64,000 nt of DNA. Source: Oscillospiraceae bacterium. GTDB lineage: Bacteria; Bacillota; Clostridia; Oscillospirales; Oscillospiraceae. Numbering within the stretch: position 1 is the stretch's first letter; every line of letters starts with the position of its first letter. The notes under the pieces were generated by a model, which was not told the DNA's origin, searched no databases, and saw nothing but the letters and a program-made list of their open reading frames with translations. Shown here piece by piece: positions 16,983-26,199 of this stretch. The position numbers and the translations under genes are program-made. The stretch covers positions 30,227-94,226 of the forward strand of contig CADARY010000003.1 of NCBI GenBank assembly GCA_902790375.1, in the 5' to 3' direction.

Positions 16983-17024
16983 GCATTCAAGAGGTCAGCG
17001 GTTCGATCCCGCTTATCTCCACCA
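16983..17024 (+). repeat. Right 42-bp direct repeat (tRNA-Ala 3' end)
   Basis: An exact copy of 10885-10926 from the anticodon to CCA, without the tRNA 5' half. It marks the right boundary of the nested island. Confidence 0.88.
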
Positions 17025-17081
17025 AAGCAAGATAATCCGAACCACATCTTCTCAATCGGAGATGGGTTCGGATTTTGCTTT
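17024..17081 (+). terminator. Terminator after the right tRNA fragment
   Basis: AATCCGAACC (17034-17043) pairs with GGTTCGGATT (17065-17074). An outer AAAGCA/TGCTTT stem adds to it. This was probably the terminator of the original intact tRNA gene. Confidence 0.7.
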
Positions 17082-17261
17082 ATCATCGATGATTTCCAAG
17101 CCAGCCGCAAACAATGCAGGGGATTCCAGCGCATACGCCACCCTCGCCGTCAGCTCTTTTCTCACGTCCGAACAGCAAAGCAGGGAATACCACCGGAGCG
17201 GTATTCCCTGCAAAGCCGATGGACTGTTTCACAGATGCTTTCGATCTGAATATCCATCCCG

Positions 17262-17283
17262 GCGGGGCGACAGACGCCCCGCC
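17262..17283 (-). terminator. GC-rich hairpin ending the adhesin operon
   Basis: GGCGGGGC/GCCCCGCC lies directly after the stop of the small secreted protein. A second hairpin (AGGGAATACC/GGTATTCCCT) follows at 17183-17210. Confidence 0.65.
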
Positions 17284-17625
17284 TTATTTTTTCACAAAGG
17301 GCAGGACGACAGGCGCTTCCATCTGCCCGGCAGGCTGGTCGCCGGGCACTTCGCCTGCGTTCAAGTCAACGAAATCGAAGCCGACGGCTGCGGCAAAGCG
17401 CGCGGCGTCGATGCCCGCGAAGGCTTCTTCCCCGATGGCGACGAGGGCGGCGGGGAGCGTGAAGCCCGCGCCCGCGTCAAAGGCGTTGCTCTCCCCTGCC
17501 GTGAGGCCTGGGGATTCCACCACGACGGGGATGCCGTCCATGTAGATAAGCTCCACGCTGCTATCCGCAAAGGCGGAAGCGCCCAGGCTCAGCAACAGCG
17601 CAAGGATCAGAAGAAAACAAAGCAT
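17284..17625 (-). CDS. Small secreted protein with BspA-like end motif
   Basis: This 113-aa protein begins with a signal peptide (MLCFLLILALLLSLGASAFA). The mature part includes FTLPAALVAIGEEAFAGIDA, the short LRR_5-like cap motif seen in BspA proteins of this genome (compare LTLPAALEVIEEEAFCGDES in the gene at 54384). No other domain is visible. It is the third gene of the operon that begins with the large adhesin. It may be a truncated member or a companion of BspA proteins; its role is unknown. Confidence 0.66.
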   Translation of the reverse strand: MLCFLLILALLLSLGASAFADSSVELIYMDGIPVVVESPGLTAGESNAFDAGAGFTLPAALVAIGEEAFAGIDAARFAAAVGFDFVDLNAGEVPGDQPAGQMEAPVVLPFVKK

Positions 17626-17651
17626 TTTTTATAATCTATTGCCGCCCTGTT

Positions 17652-17762
17652 TTAACCCTGCGGTTTCTCCTCGACAGGCAGACCGTCCAGTATGCTGGTT
17701 GTGATGATGTCCTCGGTCTCGAAACGGATGACCTCAAGGGTGAGCGCTTCGTACTTTTCCAT
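17652..17762 (-). CDS. 36-aa acidic peptide between surface-protein genes
   Basis: This short frame encodes a peptide starting MEKYEALTLEVIRFETEDII and ending in GLPVEEKPQG. It is well placed: AAAGGAGGAAAG lies 6-8 bases before ATG 17762, and it sits 15 bp after the stop of the large adhesin. The pattern MEKYE-x-E-V-I-x-F-x-x-E-D-I-I-x-TS resembles short frames I have seen near surface or peptide genes in Clostridia, but I cannot name a family. No signal peptide or cysteine is present. Coding is supported by the ribosome binding site and spacing only. Confidence 0.55.
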   Translation of the reverse strand: MEKYEALTLEVIRFETEDIITTSILDGLPVEEKPQG

Positions 17763-17777
17763 GATATCTTTCCTCCT

Positions 17778-20700
17778 TTAGTTGCTGCCGTAAGCTTCCG
17801 CCGCGACGTAGTAGTTGTAGAACGCGGTGAGGGCCGCCTTTTCGTCCGCCTGGTCGCGGCTTGCCAGCACGGCGCGGACATAGGTCAGGGCCGAAACGTC
17901 AATATCGCAGATCACGGCTCCGTTCGCGGAGAACGCCACCCTGTAAGACTTGTCCAGGTTGTTGGCCGCAATGTCGGGGATCTCGACGCTGTACTGTCTG
18001 CCGCCGAGACTGGTAACCTTACAGGCTGTGCCGTCCACCGTCGCGGTGACGGTTTTCGCGCTCTTGAGCCTGACAAGCACATGCAGCGTGGTACGCTCGG
18101 CGAAGGTGTCATAGTAGCTCACGGAATCCACAAGGCTTGCGTCATATTTGTTCCACACGGTCTGGTAATCCTTCAGCGCCTGCGCGGTCGTGGGCGTGAG
18201 GCTCTCGGTGGCGGCAGGCATTTCAGCATAACCGCCCGCGCCGACAGTGAAGCCATGGAGTCTTGCGAGGTAGGGCTGGATATAACGGCCGTAGTCTCTC
18301 ACGGCGGCGATCATGGCTTGAAGCTTTGTATCCGTCTGATAGGTTTTCTGCGCTATATCCAGATACTCCTTGACAGAGGTGGTGAGCGTCGCGGTTTTGG
18401 TCTGGCTGTCCTTCGTGTAATGGAAGACAGCCGCAACAGGCTCCGCCATTTCGATGGAGTACACCGGGCAATTAAAGGTTCTCTTGTCCTCGTCGATTCC
18501 GGCATCGGTGAAGGGAATGTCATAGCTTCTGCCGTGGATGGTGAAGACCATGTGCGCGCCGCTTGCGTCAAAGTTTTCGGGCAGGGCCACATAGAAGCGG
18601 AAGTTCAGCGTGCCGTCGAGCACCAGCGCCGCGCCGATGATCTTCGGCTCCGTCAGGACGGCAATCGTCACCGTGACGCAGACGGGAGCCGTATTGTTGT
18701 GGTCTGCATCGCCCACGACCTCGTACCAGACATAGTAGGTTCCGGCGTCGGTTTTTGCAGGGATGGATGTGGTATAAGTTTGTGTGGCTTCGGTTGCGGT
18801 GCCGAGGGCGTACTGCATTTCGCCGCCGGTGGCTTCGCCTGCTGTCACAAGCTCCTGCGCCTGCCCGTTGTAGATCAGGTTTTTTGCTTTTGGTGCTTTA
18901 GTAACTGTTGCGTTGGGCTTGACTTCAACTTCAACAATAGTTACATCACTTGCGTTCTTGTCTGCCGTCTCCGCATAGCGAACCTTGTAGGTTCCTGCAG
19001 TCAGGCCGGTGATCTCTGTCTGATTCTCTCCAACTGCGATCCATGAAGTTTCTCCATCTTTCTGATACTCCATGGCATCCGTTACGTTGCTGATCTTGCC
19101 ATCTGCTGCGGTGCTGCTGGATGCCTTGGTCGCGGTGAGCCCTGTCGGCGCTTCCTGATTTTCCTTAACACCGACCACGACAGTTGCTTCCGTACTTGCG
19201 TTCTTGTCTGCCGTCTCCGCATAGCGGACTTTGTAGGTTCCCGCAGTCAGGCCGGTGATCTCTGTCTGATTCTCTCCAACTGCGTTCCATGAAGTTTCTC
19301 CATTTTTCTGGTACTCCATGGCATCTGTCACACCGCTGATCGTTCCGTCTGCTGCGGTGCTGCTGGACGCCTTGGTCGCCGTGAGATCTGTCGGAGTTGC
19401 CTGAGTTGCTTTAGCAGTCGGCGCCGTAAGTGTGATCTCAGCATTTGCAGTCGGTGTTCCGGAGACCGTGATTTGTGTGTCGCTGTTGCGGGTCACGGAG
19501 ATTCCGTTTGAACCGGCAACGCTGTAATCCGTCGGGAAGTAATAGCCAGCGTTTGCGGTGTAGACCACGGGGGTCATGGCTCCGCTCAGCTCCGTCTGGG
19601 TGTCCGCGCCGGAATCTTCGTTCCTGGTCATGTTCCCGCCCGCAGTGACGGTCACTTTGTAAACGATGGTGTAAGCAGCGGAGGCGATTTTGCTGTTCTC
19701 CATACCGGATTTGACCGCTATGGCCTTGATGGTAACGGATTTGCTGACCGAAATCGCGTCAGTATATTTTGAGCTTTCCGTTGTCGGATCAGTGCCGTCA
19801 GTTGTGTAGTAAATCGTCGCGTTTTCCGTCTCGCAGGCAATCGTTACGCTTTGTGCGACGGAATATTTGCCCGCAGCAGGTGTGAAGGACGGCGCAGCCA
19901 CTGGCGCCGGCTTGAACGCCGCATACACGGTCACGTTGCCCGCAGGCATCGAGAAGGTATAGTCGGTTTTCGGAATGTTTACGGGTTCGTCGCTGCCCAC
20001 CTGATAGGTCAGTGTGTCAAGCACATAGTTCGTTTCCGGGGAAACCTTGAGGGTGATTGGAGTGCCCTCCTGCGACCTACTGACAGGTGAGGTGACTGTG
20101 CCTCCTGTCCCGGTGACGTTCACGGTGATGGTACAAATAGTGCCACACTTCACCAGCGTTTTGTTTTTTACAGCCGTCAAATCATCAGCGGTCAGTGTGC
20201 CCGTATAGAACCCATCCTCGCTATCCGTAAGAGCTTTGCCCTCCTTCACAGTCAGCGCAGTATAGCTGTCGGCCTTGAGAGAATCGTCGTTGTCTGAAAA
20301 GTCCACCGTCAGGGTGGTGCCACTGCTGGTTTTACCGGAACCGCCGCCAATACCCATGGCGTTGGAACCGCCGGTGGCTTCCACCTTACCGCCGTTAATA
20401 TTTATCGTGCCGCCCGCGCCATAATATCCGCCGCCGATACCCGCGCCGGAGCTGCCGCCGGTGGCTTCCACCTTACCGCCGTTAATATTTATCGTGCCGC
20501 CGCCGCCATAATATCCGCCGCCGATACCCGCGCCGTTGCTGCCGCCGGTGGCTTCCACCTTATCGCCGTTAATATTTATCGTGCCGCCGCCGCCATAATA
20601 TCCGCCGCCGATACCCGCGCCGTAGCTGCCGCCGGTGGCCGTGACAATGCCGCCGTTGACGGTGATAGTGCCGCCGCCGCCATAATGTCCGCCGCCGCCG

Positions 20701-23393
20701 ATACCCGCGCCGTTGCTGCCGCCGGTGGCCGTGACAATGCCGCCGTTGATGGTGGTCTTGCCGCCGCCATAATATCCGCCGCCGATACCCGCGCTGGAGT
20801 AGCCCCCCTTGGTGGAGATCTTACCGCCATAGATAGTGATTGTACCAGCAGTTTTGTTAGTGCCGCCAATACCGGCGTTATTACTATCCGGACTGGTAAT
20901 GACCAACGAACCCATCTCGTCTGCTTCAGTACTGTAGGCACAAATGTTGAGGGTTGCTCCGCTATTTACCTCTATGCCCTTGGGGATGGTCAGCGTTGCG
21001 CCGTCCGTGAGAACCAGGGTTACTTGGTTGCTGACCGTGACGCGGGTGTTGATCGTAACATTGCCGAGCACGGCAACCACGGGCGTCTTGGAACCAGTCC
21101 ACTTCTCAAGCTCAGAAGAAATCGGTGTATAATTGGTAGTGTTCGATACAGTATTTCCGGTCGGGTCTATATAGGTAATCGGTATCTTTTCAAATTTGGC
21201 GCTGAGGGTCACGTTGTCGGCCGGCATTATAAATTTATTATTATTCACATCCACAGTGCCGCCGCCGTCCTTCGTCACGCTCACCGAGTTCTCCACATAG
21301 CGATACCCCGCGCCGTTCGTCACTATAATATCAACACTGTCGTTCTCAACCGGATTGTTGTAGGGGAAACCATCTTTCCATGCGGTGACCATGCCATCTT
21401 TATCTGTGTAATTCTTGATCCGATATCTGGTTTTGCCGCCGAGGATCAACTTGCTGGGCCCGTCCGGAGCACTGGTCACCTGTTCATTGTTTTCCGTGTT
21501 CAGCAGGGAACTACCTTCAGCAATTATAAAATTGCCATAATAATTTCCCTCGTTGATGATCGCGTCGGTCTTGTTTTTGAGGTCTATGGTGATCGTCGGC
21601 GAGGCGGTACTCGTCTCATAATTGCCTATACCATATTCTTTTGCCGTTATGTAACCACCATTGAGGTTTATGCAGCTTTCCGAAGCATTCTCGTCAGAAG
21701 CTCCAAGGCCAATGGACGCTGAGTATTTATAAGCACTGCTGGATTCGCCATTTCGGGATCCTTCTGCTGTCACTGTGCCACCCTCGATCGTGATCTTTGT
21801 GGCATTTTTACCATTATAGCCGCTTCCGATGCCTGCGCCGCCATAGCTGCCGGTGGCCGTCACGGTACCGCCGCTGATATTGATCGTGCCGCCCCTGCTG
21901 AACTGGCCGCCGCCGATGCCTGCGCCCCCTCCGGTGGAGGAGTTATATTTAGTGCCCGTAGTCGTAACCCTGGCGTTGCCGCTGATCGTGATATCATATT
22001 CACCTCCGGCATTGTTCCAGCCACGTCCCGAACCGATTCCGGCGGCGCCGCCACCAACACCGAAATCGCCGTCGATGACCGTGACATTCGCATTTTTTCC
22101 GATCTCGATCGTGCATTTGCTGTCCAAACCTGATACATTTGCCGTTGCACCACAACCGATTCCGGCGCCACCGTCGTTGTTCGTGGCCGTGACGCTGCCG
22201 CCATAGATTTTGACATCTGCTTCTAATGCGCAACTGCCGGAGCCGATTCCTGCTCCACCGGAAGAGCCGGTGGCATTTATCGTACCGCCATAAATGGTTA
22301 TGGTGCCGCTATTGCCGCCTTTTTGGGAGCTTTGGCTTTGGCCTGGGATATGGCGTTTACCGCCGCCGCCGATACCCGCGCCGCCATTATCACCAGTAGC
22401 CGTTACATCACCGCCATAAATGGTGATGGTGCCGCCCGACCCACGAGAGTCGCTGTTAGTGTCTGTCGTTGAGTCCGCGCCGCGAGAGCCGCCGCCAATG
22501 CCTGCTGCGTACTTGCCGGTGGCTGTGATAATGCCGCCATAGATCGTTACTGTGCCGCCTTCGCCATGATAACCACTGCCGATGCCTGCGCCGCCCACGT
22601 ACACCCCACCACTTCCCGAATAACTGCCCTTGGCCGTTATCGTGCCGCCGTAGATGTTTATTGTGCCGCAAGAGGCGCCGCCACCGATACCCGCGGTACC
22701 AGTGGCAGGATAACTAGCTATGTTCAATATACCGCTATCTCCCGACTGGCCGTAGATGTTCAATGTGTTATTTTTTAGGACTGTAATACCTTGTGCGATT
22801 CTTTTATCATATAAATATTTATTGAAAGTCATGGTACAGCCGTCGCAGAGAATCAGATTCACCGTGCCCTTGACCGTGACACGATTGGACATCTCGACGT
22901 CGGAATTGACGACATACCATGTGGTTTCTCCGTCCGTACCCCATGTGATGCTCGTGCTTGTGACGGGCGTGGCTGACGCCGTCTCTGTACGCTCTGTCAC
23001 CGTGTAGCTGCTCTCATCCCAGTCCCGCCGGATGTATGTTACGGATACGAGTTCGGCATCCGTCACGACGATTTCATAGGTCACGCCGCCCACGGTGACC
23101 TTCATCCACTCCGTGGTGGAGAACGTCCGGTGCGCGGTGACGACCCATTCGCCGGTGGCGTTGGAGGCAGAGAACAGGCCGGGATTGCTGACCTCCACTG
23201 TCTCAACTTCGCCGGGCAGGCCAAGGGCGGACAGGATTTCGGACATGGCGACGGACGTGTCGCCGGGCAGCACGTATTCCAGCCCGTCGCGGGTAAATTC
23301 CACGGTGTACCCGCTCTCCGCGTGCGCGGGAGTGAACAGCCCGAAGACAAGCGCCAGATATACCAGCGCCGACAAGATCAATCTCTTTCTCAT
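17778..23393 (-). CDS. Large secreted repetitive surface protein (adhesin-like)
   Basis: This 1871-aa protein has a signal peptide (ending TPAHA-ES). Two long beta-solenoid-like regions carry repeats of type GGTITIYGGTITATGSSGGA with GAGIGGG turns, as in carbohydrate-binding Cthe_2159-like proteins. A chitobiase C-terminal-type unit follows (YYTDGTDPT near residue 1200), then two near-identical 75-residue units beginning APTGLTATKASSSTAADG. A final region has FRFYVALPENFDASG, found in several Clostridia surface proteins. There is no LPXTG or S-layer motif, so the mode of wall attachment is unclear. It likely binds glycans or mediates adhesion. It heads an operon with the 36-aa peptide and the small secreted protein. 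Confidence 0.85.
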   Translation of the reverse strand: MRKRLILSALVYLALVFGLFTPAHAESGYTVEFTRDGLEYVLPGDTSVAMSEILSALGLPGEVETVEVSNPGLFSASNATGEWVVTAHRTFSTTEWMKVTVGGVTYEIVVTDAELVSVTYIRRDWDESSYTVTERTETASATPVTSTSITWGTDGETTWYVVNSDVEMSNRVTVKGTVNLILCDGCTMTFNKYLYDKRIAQGITVLKNNTLNIYGQSGDSGILNIASYPATGTAGIGGGASCGTINIYGGTITAKGSYSGSGGVYVGGAGIGSGYHGEGGTVTIYGGIITATGKYAAGIGGGSRGADSTTDTNSDSRGSGGTITIYGGDVTATGDNGGAGIGGGGKRHIPGQSQSSQKGGNSGTITIYGGTINATGSSGGAGIGSGSCALEADVKIYGGSVTATNNDGGAGIGCGATANVSGLDSKCTIEIGKNANVTVIDGDFGVGGGAAGIGSGRGWNNAGGEYDITISGNARVTTTGTKYNSSTGGGAGIGGGQFSRGGTINISGGTVTATGSYGGAGIGSGYNGKNATKITIEGGTVTAEGSRNGESSSAYKYSASIGLGASDENASESCINLNGGYITAKEYGIGNYETSTASPTITIDLKNKTDAIINEGNYYGNFIIAEGSSLLNTENNEQVTSAPDGPSKLILGGKTRYRIKNYTDKDGMVTAWKDGFPYNNPVENDSVDIIVTNGAGYRYVENSVSVTKDGGGTVDVNNNKFIMPADNVTLSAKFEKIPITYIDPTGNTVSNTTNYTPISSELEKWTGSKTPVVAVLGNVTINTRVTVSNQVTLVLTDGATLTIPKGIEVNSGATLNICAYSTEADEMGSLVITSPDSNNAGIGGTNKTAGTITIYGGKISTKGGYSSAGIGGGYYGGGKTTINGGIVTATGGSNGAGIGGGGHYGGGGTITVNGGIVTATGGSYGAGIGGGYYGGGGTININGDKVEATGGSNGAGIGGGYYGGGGTININGGKVEATGGSSGAGIGGGYYGAGGTININGGKVEATGGSNAMGIGGGSGKTSSGTTLTVDFSDNDDSLKADSYTALTVKEGKALTDSEDGFYTGTLTADDLTAVKNKTLVKCGTICTITVNVTGTGGTVTSPVSRSQEGTPITLKVSPETNYVLDTLTYQVGSDEPVNIPKTDYTFSMPAGNVTVYAAFKPAPVAAPSFTPAAGKYSVAQSVTIACETENATIYYTTDGTDPTTESSKYTDAISVSKSVTIKAIAVKSGMENSKIASAAYTIVYKVTVTAGGNMTRNEDSGADTQTELSGAMTPVVYTANAGYYFPTDYSVAGSNGISVTRNSDTQITVSGTPTANAEITLTAPTAKATQATPTDLTATKASSSTAADGTISGVTDAMEYQKNGETSWNAVGENQTEITGLTAGTYKVRYAETADKNASTEATVVVGVKENQEAPTGLTATKASSSTAADGKISNVTDAMEYQKDGETSWIAVGENQTEITGLTAGTYKVRYAETADKNASDVTIVEVEVKPNATVTKAPKAKNLIYNGQAQELVTAGEATGGEMQYALGTATEATQTYTTSIPAKTDAGTYYVWYEVVGDADHNNTAPVCVTVTIAVLTEPKIIGAALVLDGTLNFRFYVALPENFDASGAHMVFTIHGRSYDIPFTDAGIDEDKRTFNCPVYSIEMAEPVAAVFHYTKDSQTKTATLTTSVKEYLDIAQKTYQTDTKLQAMIAAVRDYGRYIQPYLARLHGFTVGAGGYAEMPAATESLTPTTAQALKDYQTVWNKYDASLVDSVSYYDTFAERTTLHVLVRLKSAKTVTATVDGTACKVTSLGGRQYSVEIPDIAANNLDKSYRVAFSANGAVICDIDVSALTYVRAVLASRDQADEKAALTAFYNYYVAAEAYGSN
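20350..20790 (-). repeat. Tandem 87-bp repeats in the adhesin gene
   Basis: Units begin at about 20391, 20478 and 20565, exactly 87 bp (29 codons) apart, with further diverged copies to about 20790. The encoded unit is GGTININGGKVEATGG followed by S-N-G-A-G-I-G-G-G-Y-Y-G-G. Near identity suggests recent expansion and possible length variation. Confidence 0.82.
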
Positions 23394-23586
23394 ATAATCA
23401 TCCTCCTCGCCATGCTTTCAAACGCGAAAAGCCAGACTGCAGGGTATGACGATCCCTTGTCTGACCTGTTCATCATATTTGAAGCCGAAAAAGAGAGCAG
23501 TCATCCTCTGCTCTGCTCTCAGGGGCGCAGGTCTATACGTCATCGGCTGTCATGCCCCCTGCGCGCGAGCATGAAGATATATCCAT
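23394..23586 (-). other. Structured 5' leader of the adhesin operon
   Basis: About 190 nt separate the promoter from the start codon. Two hairpins can form: GAGAGCAG/CTGCTCTC (23493-23520) and a CAGGGG/CCCCTG-based stem (about 23519-23562). They overlap by one or two bases and could be alternative folds. I do not recognise a known riboswitch. Confidence 0.45.
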
Positions 23587-23615
23587 ATTATAACAAAACC
23601 CGGGGCTGATTTCAA
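23587..23615 (-). promoter_or_regulatory. Promoter of the adhesin operon
   Basis: On the minus strand TTGAAA (23615-23610) and TATAAT (23592-23587) are spaced by 17 bp. Confidence 0.76.
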
Positions 23616-23696
23616 CGGTTTATCATATTTTGCGGCGCGGAATGATCCGCTTCCCACTCAGACGCGAGGTAAGCGTCAGCGGATTGCGGCTGAAAA

Positions 23697-23766
23697 GGAA
23701 AAAAACAAGGTCGCCGGTCGATGTGGCGGTGTTCATGCCGCCACATGACCTTGCGGCCTTGTTTTG
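23697..23766 (-). terminator. Terminator of the NRPS / partner-switching operon
   Basis: An outer AACAAGGTCGC/GCGGCCTTGTT stem and an inner GTGGCGG/CCGCCAC stem are followed on the minus strand by seven T. It lies 160 bp after the phosphatase gene. The rest of 23616-23929 shows no gene. Confidence 0.8.
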
Positions 23767-23929
23767 ACGCGGCGCGCCACGTCAAAATGGGGGTATCGAG
23801 CCTGTTATGAATACTCGAAAATGCTCCATCGGCATTGCTTGAAGCTGCTCCGTTTGTTTCTCATACAGGGCAGCGAACCCAGGTATTGCATTCAGCGCCG
23901 GAGGGTTGATGCAAATCTCGAAATGCGCG

Positions 23930-25747
23930 TCAAGTGTTTTGCCCGCGGTAGTGCAGGCACAGCATGGTGATGTCGTCCGCCTGGGGCGCACCGGCGGCAA
24001 AGGCATCCACAGAGGCCTTCACACGGCCGCAGACCAATTCGCAGATATTGTCTTCCTCCGGGACAATACCGCTAAGCGCCTCCAGCAGCCGTTTCTCGCC
24101 GTAAAACTCCTTCGCCTCGTTGGCCGCCTCCGTTACGCCGTCCGTATAGAGCAGAAGCAGATCATGCGGCTCCAGCTGAAGCGTCTGAGAACTGTACTCC
24201 GCGTCATCCATAATGGCAAGAATCAAGTCGCTCTGCATTTCCAGAAATCTGGCCTGCCCGTCGCGGATCAGCACGGGCGGATTGTGGCCGGCATTGGCAA
24301 AGCGCACAAGGCCGGTATTAAGGTCGAGCAGGCCGATCCATGCCGTGACGAACATGTCCGCTTCGTTTCCCTCGCACAGGCGCTTGTTGGCATAGGCCAT
24401 GGCGCTGCCGATATCATCCGTGCGCTCAACACAGTCGCGGAGAACGGTTTTGCCCGTCATCATAAACATGGCTGCGGGAATTCCCTTGCCGGACACATCC
24501 GCAATCAGAAAGGCCACAGTGCCCTTGTCCGTTTTATAGAAGTCGTAGAAGTCGCCGCCCACCTCTCTGGCGGTTTCCATAAAAGCATAGAGACGGAATG
24601 CCGGATCGTCTGTGAAAGCGGCGGTCAGCAGCGGCAGCGCCGAAGTCTGGATACGGCTGGCATAGGCCAGCTCCTCGTCGATGCGGGCGGCTTCCCTGGC
24701 GATGTACCCTTTCAGCGCATCCACCGTTTTGTTGATCCCGTCGGAGATACGCGCAAATTCTCTGGAGGTTTGAATGTTCAGCCGCCGGTCAAGGTTTCCG
24801 CCCGTAATGGCAGCCAGTGCCTCATCCACTTCATCCACAGGGCACAGCACAAAGACCTTTACCACATACGAAATACTCAGATAAATGATGATAATCAGCA
24901 CCACACTGGACACCGCCAGTCTGACAGCAGAGTCGCGGACCGTTGCCAGCGCCTCCTCCTGCGGTACGATCGCCACGATGCGGTAGCCCTCAAGTATGTC
25001 GTACATCCAGTATTCCGACTTTCCACCGTCGGTGATCAGCGTCAGCTCTTTGGGCCCGCCCAGTCTGTCGCCCTCCGAAAAGATTCGCCTGAGCCTTTCG
25101 CCCGGCAGATCCGTGCGCTGAGTGACAAGCTCCAGCTCGGCATCCAGGATGTACACCATGCCCGTTTCCATGACATGCCGGTTCCCGGTTATGCCCCAGA
25201 TGTTGTCGCCGAGATTTGTCTGAAATTGCTTCTCGCTGCAGCCGACCTGCATGATGCCGCCCTTGTTCAGCCTGATCCCGGCATACTTCCGCAGGGTTTT
25301 CTCGTCATGCGCGACATGCCGCAGGGGCTGCACCAGCTCCTCCGTCTTCTCCATGAGCTTCATAAATTCCGCGGAACGCTCATGACTGTACATGTCAAAG
25401 CCAGGAAGCTGCGGCACTGTGCTCTCCACGACGATCCCGCTGCTGTTGATCACATTGATTTCGCTGACTTCATACAGTTCCGCCAGCTCGTCCAGATTCC
25501 GGTTTCCGTTGGAATCGTAGGTCTCTGCGATCTGACGCGCTGTCACTATCAGGTCCTCATCCGCGGCCCTTTGAATGTCGTGGGACACATCGCGCAGCGT
25601 GATCGTCAGCAGACGATCGATATCCCGGATCTCGGTGCGATACTGTAAAAAGAACATCACCAGCCTGGTCAGTACAAAAACCGTCAGTGTTCCCAGAAGC
25701 AGCCATTTGCGCAGAATGGAGGACATGGTCGGCAGGTTCTGCTTCAT
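23930..25747 (-). CDS. Membrane PP2C-type (SpoIIE-family) phosphatase with external sensor and HAMP
   Basis: This 605-aa protein should dephosphorylate a STAS anti-anti-sigma-type protein in response to an external signal. It has an N-terminal membrane helix (about 12-33), a roughly 240-residue extracytoplasmic sensor region (Cache-like by layout), a second helix (about 275-298) and a HAMP segment (CPVDEVDEALAAITGGNLDR). A linker helix precedes the SpoIIE/PP2C domain with metal-binding motifs GGDFYD, DVSGKG, DGVTEA and ADDIT, all intact. It overlaps the upstream HATPase gene by four bases (ATGA), so it is the last gene of the operon that starts with the MATE transporter and NRPS. The domain order matches RsbU/RsbP-like stress regulators. 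Confidence 0.9.
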   Translation of the reverse strand: MKQNLPTMSSILRKWLLLGTLTVFVLTRLVMFFLQYRTEIRDIDRLLTITLRDVSHDIQRAADEDLIVTARQIAETYDSNGNRNLDELAELYEVSEINVINSSGIVVESTVPQLPGFDMYSHERSAEFMKLMEKTEELVQPLRHVAHDEKTLRKYAGIRLNKGGIMQVGCSEKQFQTNLGDNIWGITGNRHVMETGMVYILDAELELVTQRTDLPGERLRRIFSEGDRLGGPKELTLITDGGKSEYWMYDILEGYRIVAIVPQEEALATVRDSAVRLAVSSVVLIIIIYLSISYVVKVFVLCPVDEVDEALAAITGGNLDRRLNIQTSREFARISDGINKTVDALKGYIAREAARIDEELAYASRIQTSALPLLTAAFTDDPAFRLYAFMETAREVGGDFYDFYKTDKGTVAFLIADVSGKGIPAAMFMMTGKTVLRDCVERTDDIGSAMAYANKRLCEGNEADMFVTAWIGLLDLNTGLVRFANAGHNPPVLIRDGQARFLEMQSDLILAIMDDAEYSSQTLQLEPHDLLLLYTDGVTEAANEAKEFYGEKRLLEALSGIVPEEDNICELVCGRVKASVDAFAAGAPQADDITMLCLHYRGQNT

Positions 25748-26199
25748 GTCACTGTGTCCTCCTTCTTCCGTTTATGCGAAGCATTGAATTCAAAATACAG
25801 GGTCAGGATGTTGTAGTTGCCCTCGCGCACATACGTCATTTTTTTTGCACTTTGCCGGATGAGCTCAATCCCCATGCCGCCGAGGTCAAGGTCTTCAAAT
25901 TCCGCCGTTGTACCTGCGCTCTGCGTCGGGTCGAACGGAATGCCGTTGTCCGAAAAGCTGATGCAGAAAGCTTCGCCGTCGCTGCGGCAGATGAAAGAAA
26001 AATCATCTGCTCCGGAATAGTTTACAACATTTGCGATCCACTCGTCGCAGGCAAGCAGAGCCTGTCGGACCTCCTCCGTGTTTCCCGCCTCGGCGATCAG
26101 CGTTTCCCTGACGATGTCGAAGGCCTCCAAAGCGACGGGCAGCTTTTGCTGTCCGTCGCTTTTCATCTGCCTGGGGGTCGCGTTCCCGTTTTCTTTCAT
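25744..26199 (-). CDS. RsbW/SpoIIAB-like ATP-binding anti-sigma kinase
   Basis: This 151-aa HATPase_c-type protein is the likely kinase and switch component of the partner-switching set. It has an N box (CDEWIANVVNYS), the G1 box (FSDNGIPFDP) and GGMGIELI at the ATP lid, as in RsbW and SpoIIAB. It would bind a sigma factor or other target when the STAS partner is phosphorylated. No sigma-factor gene lies in this operon, so its target must be encoded elsewhere or be a non-sigma protein. It overlaps both neighbours by four bases, which fits 1:1 stoichiometry by translational coupling. Confidence 0.88.
   Translation of the reverse strand: MKENGNATPRQMKSDGQQKLPVALEAFDIVRETLIAEAGNTEEVRQALLACDEWIANVVNYSGADDFSFICRSDGEAFCISFSDNGIPFDPTQSAGTTAEFEDLDLGGMGIELIRQSAKKMTYVREGNYNILTLYFEFNASHKRKKEDTVT

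Noticed and set aside
16949-17134. Minus-strand frame containing GDKRDRTADLLNA
   Set aside because: This is the well-known false translation across the antisense of a tRNA 3' end. The DNA is the 42-bp att repeat.
17778-23393. Possible LPXTG or S-layer anchor in the adhesin
   Set aside because: No LPXTG, SLH or choline-binding motif was found in the C-terminal 300 residues.
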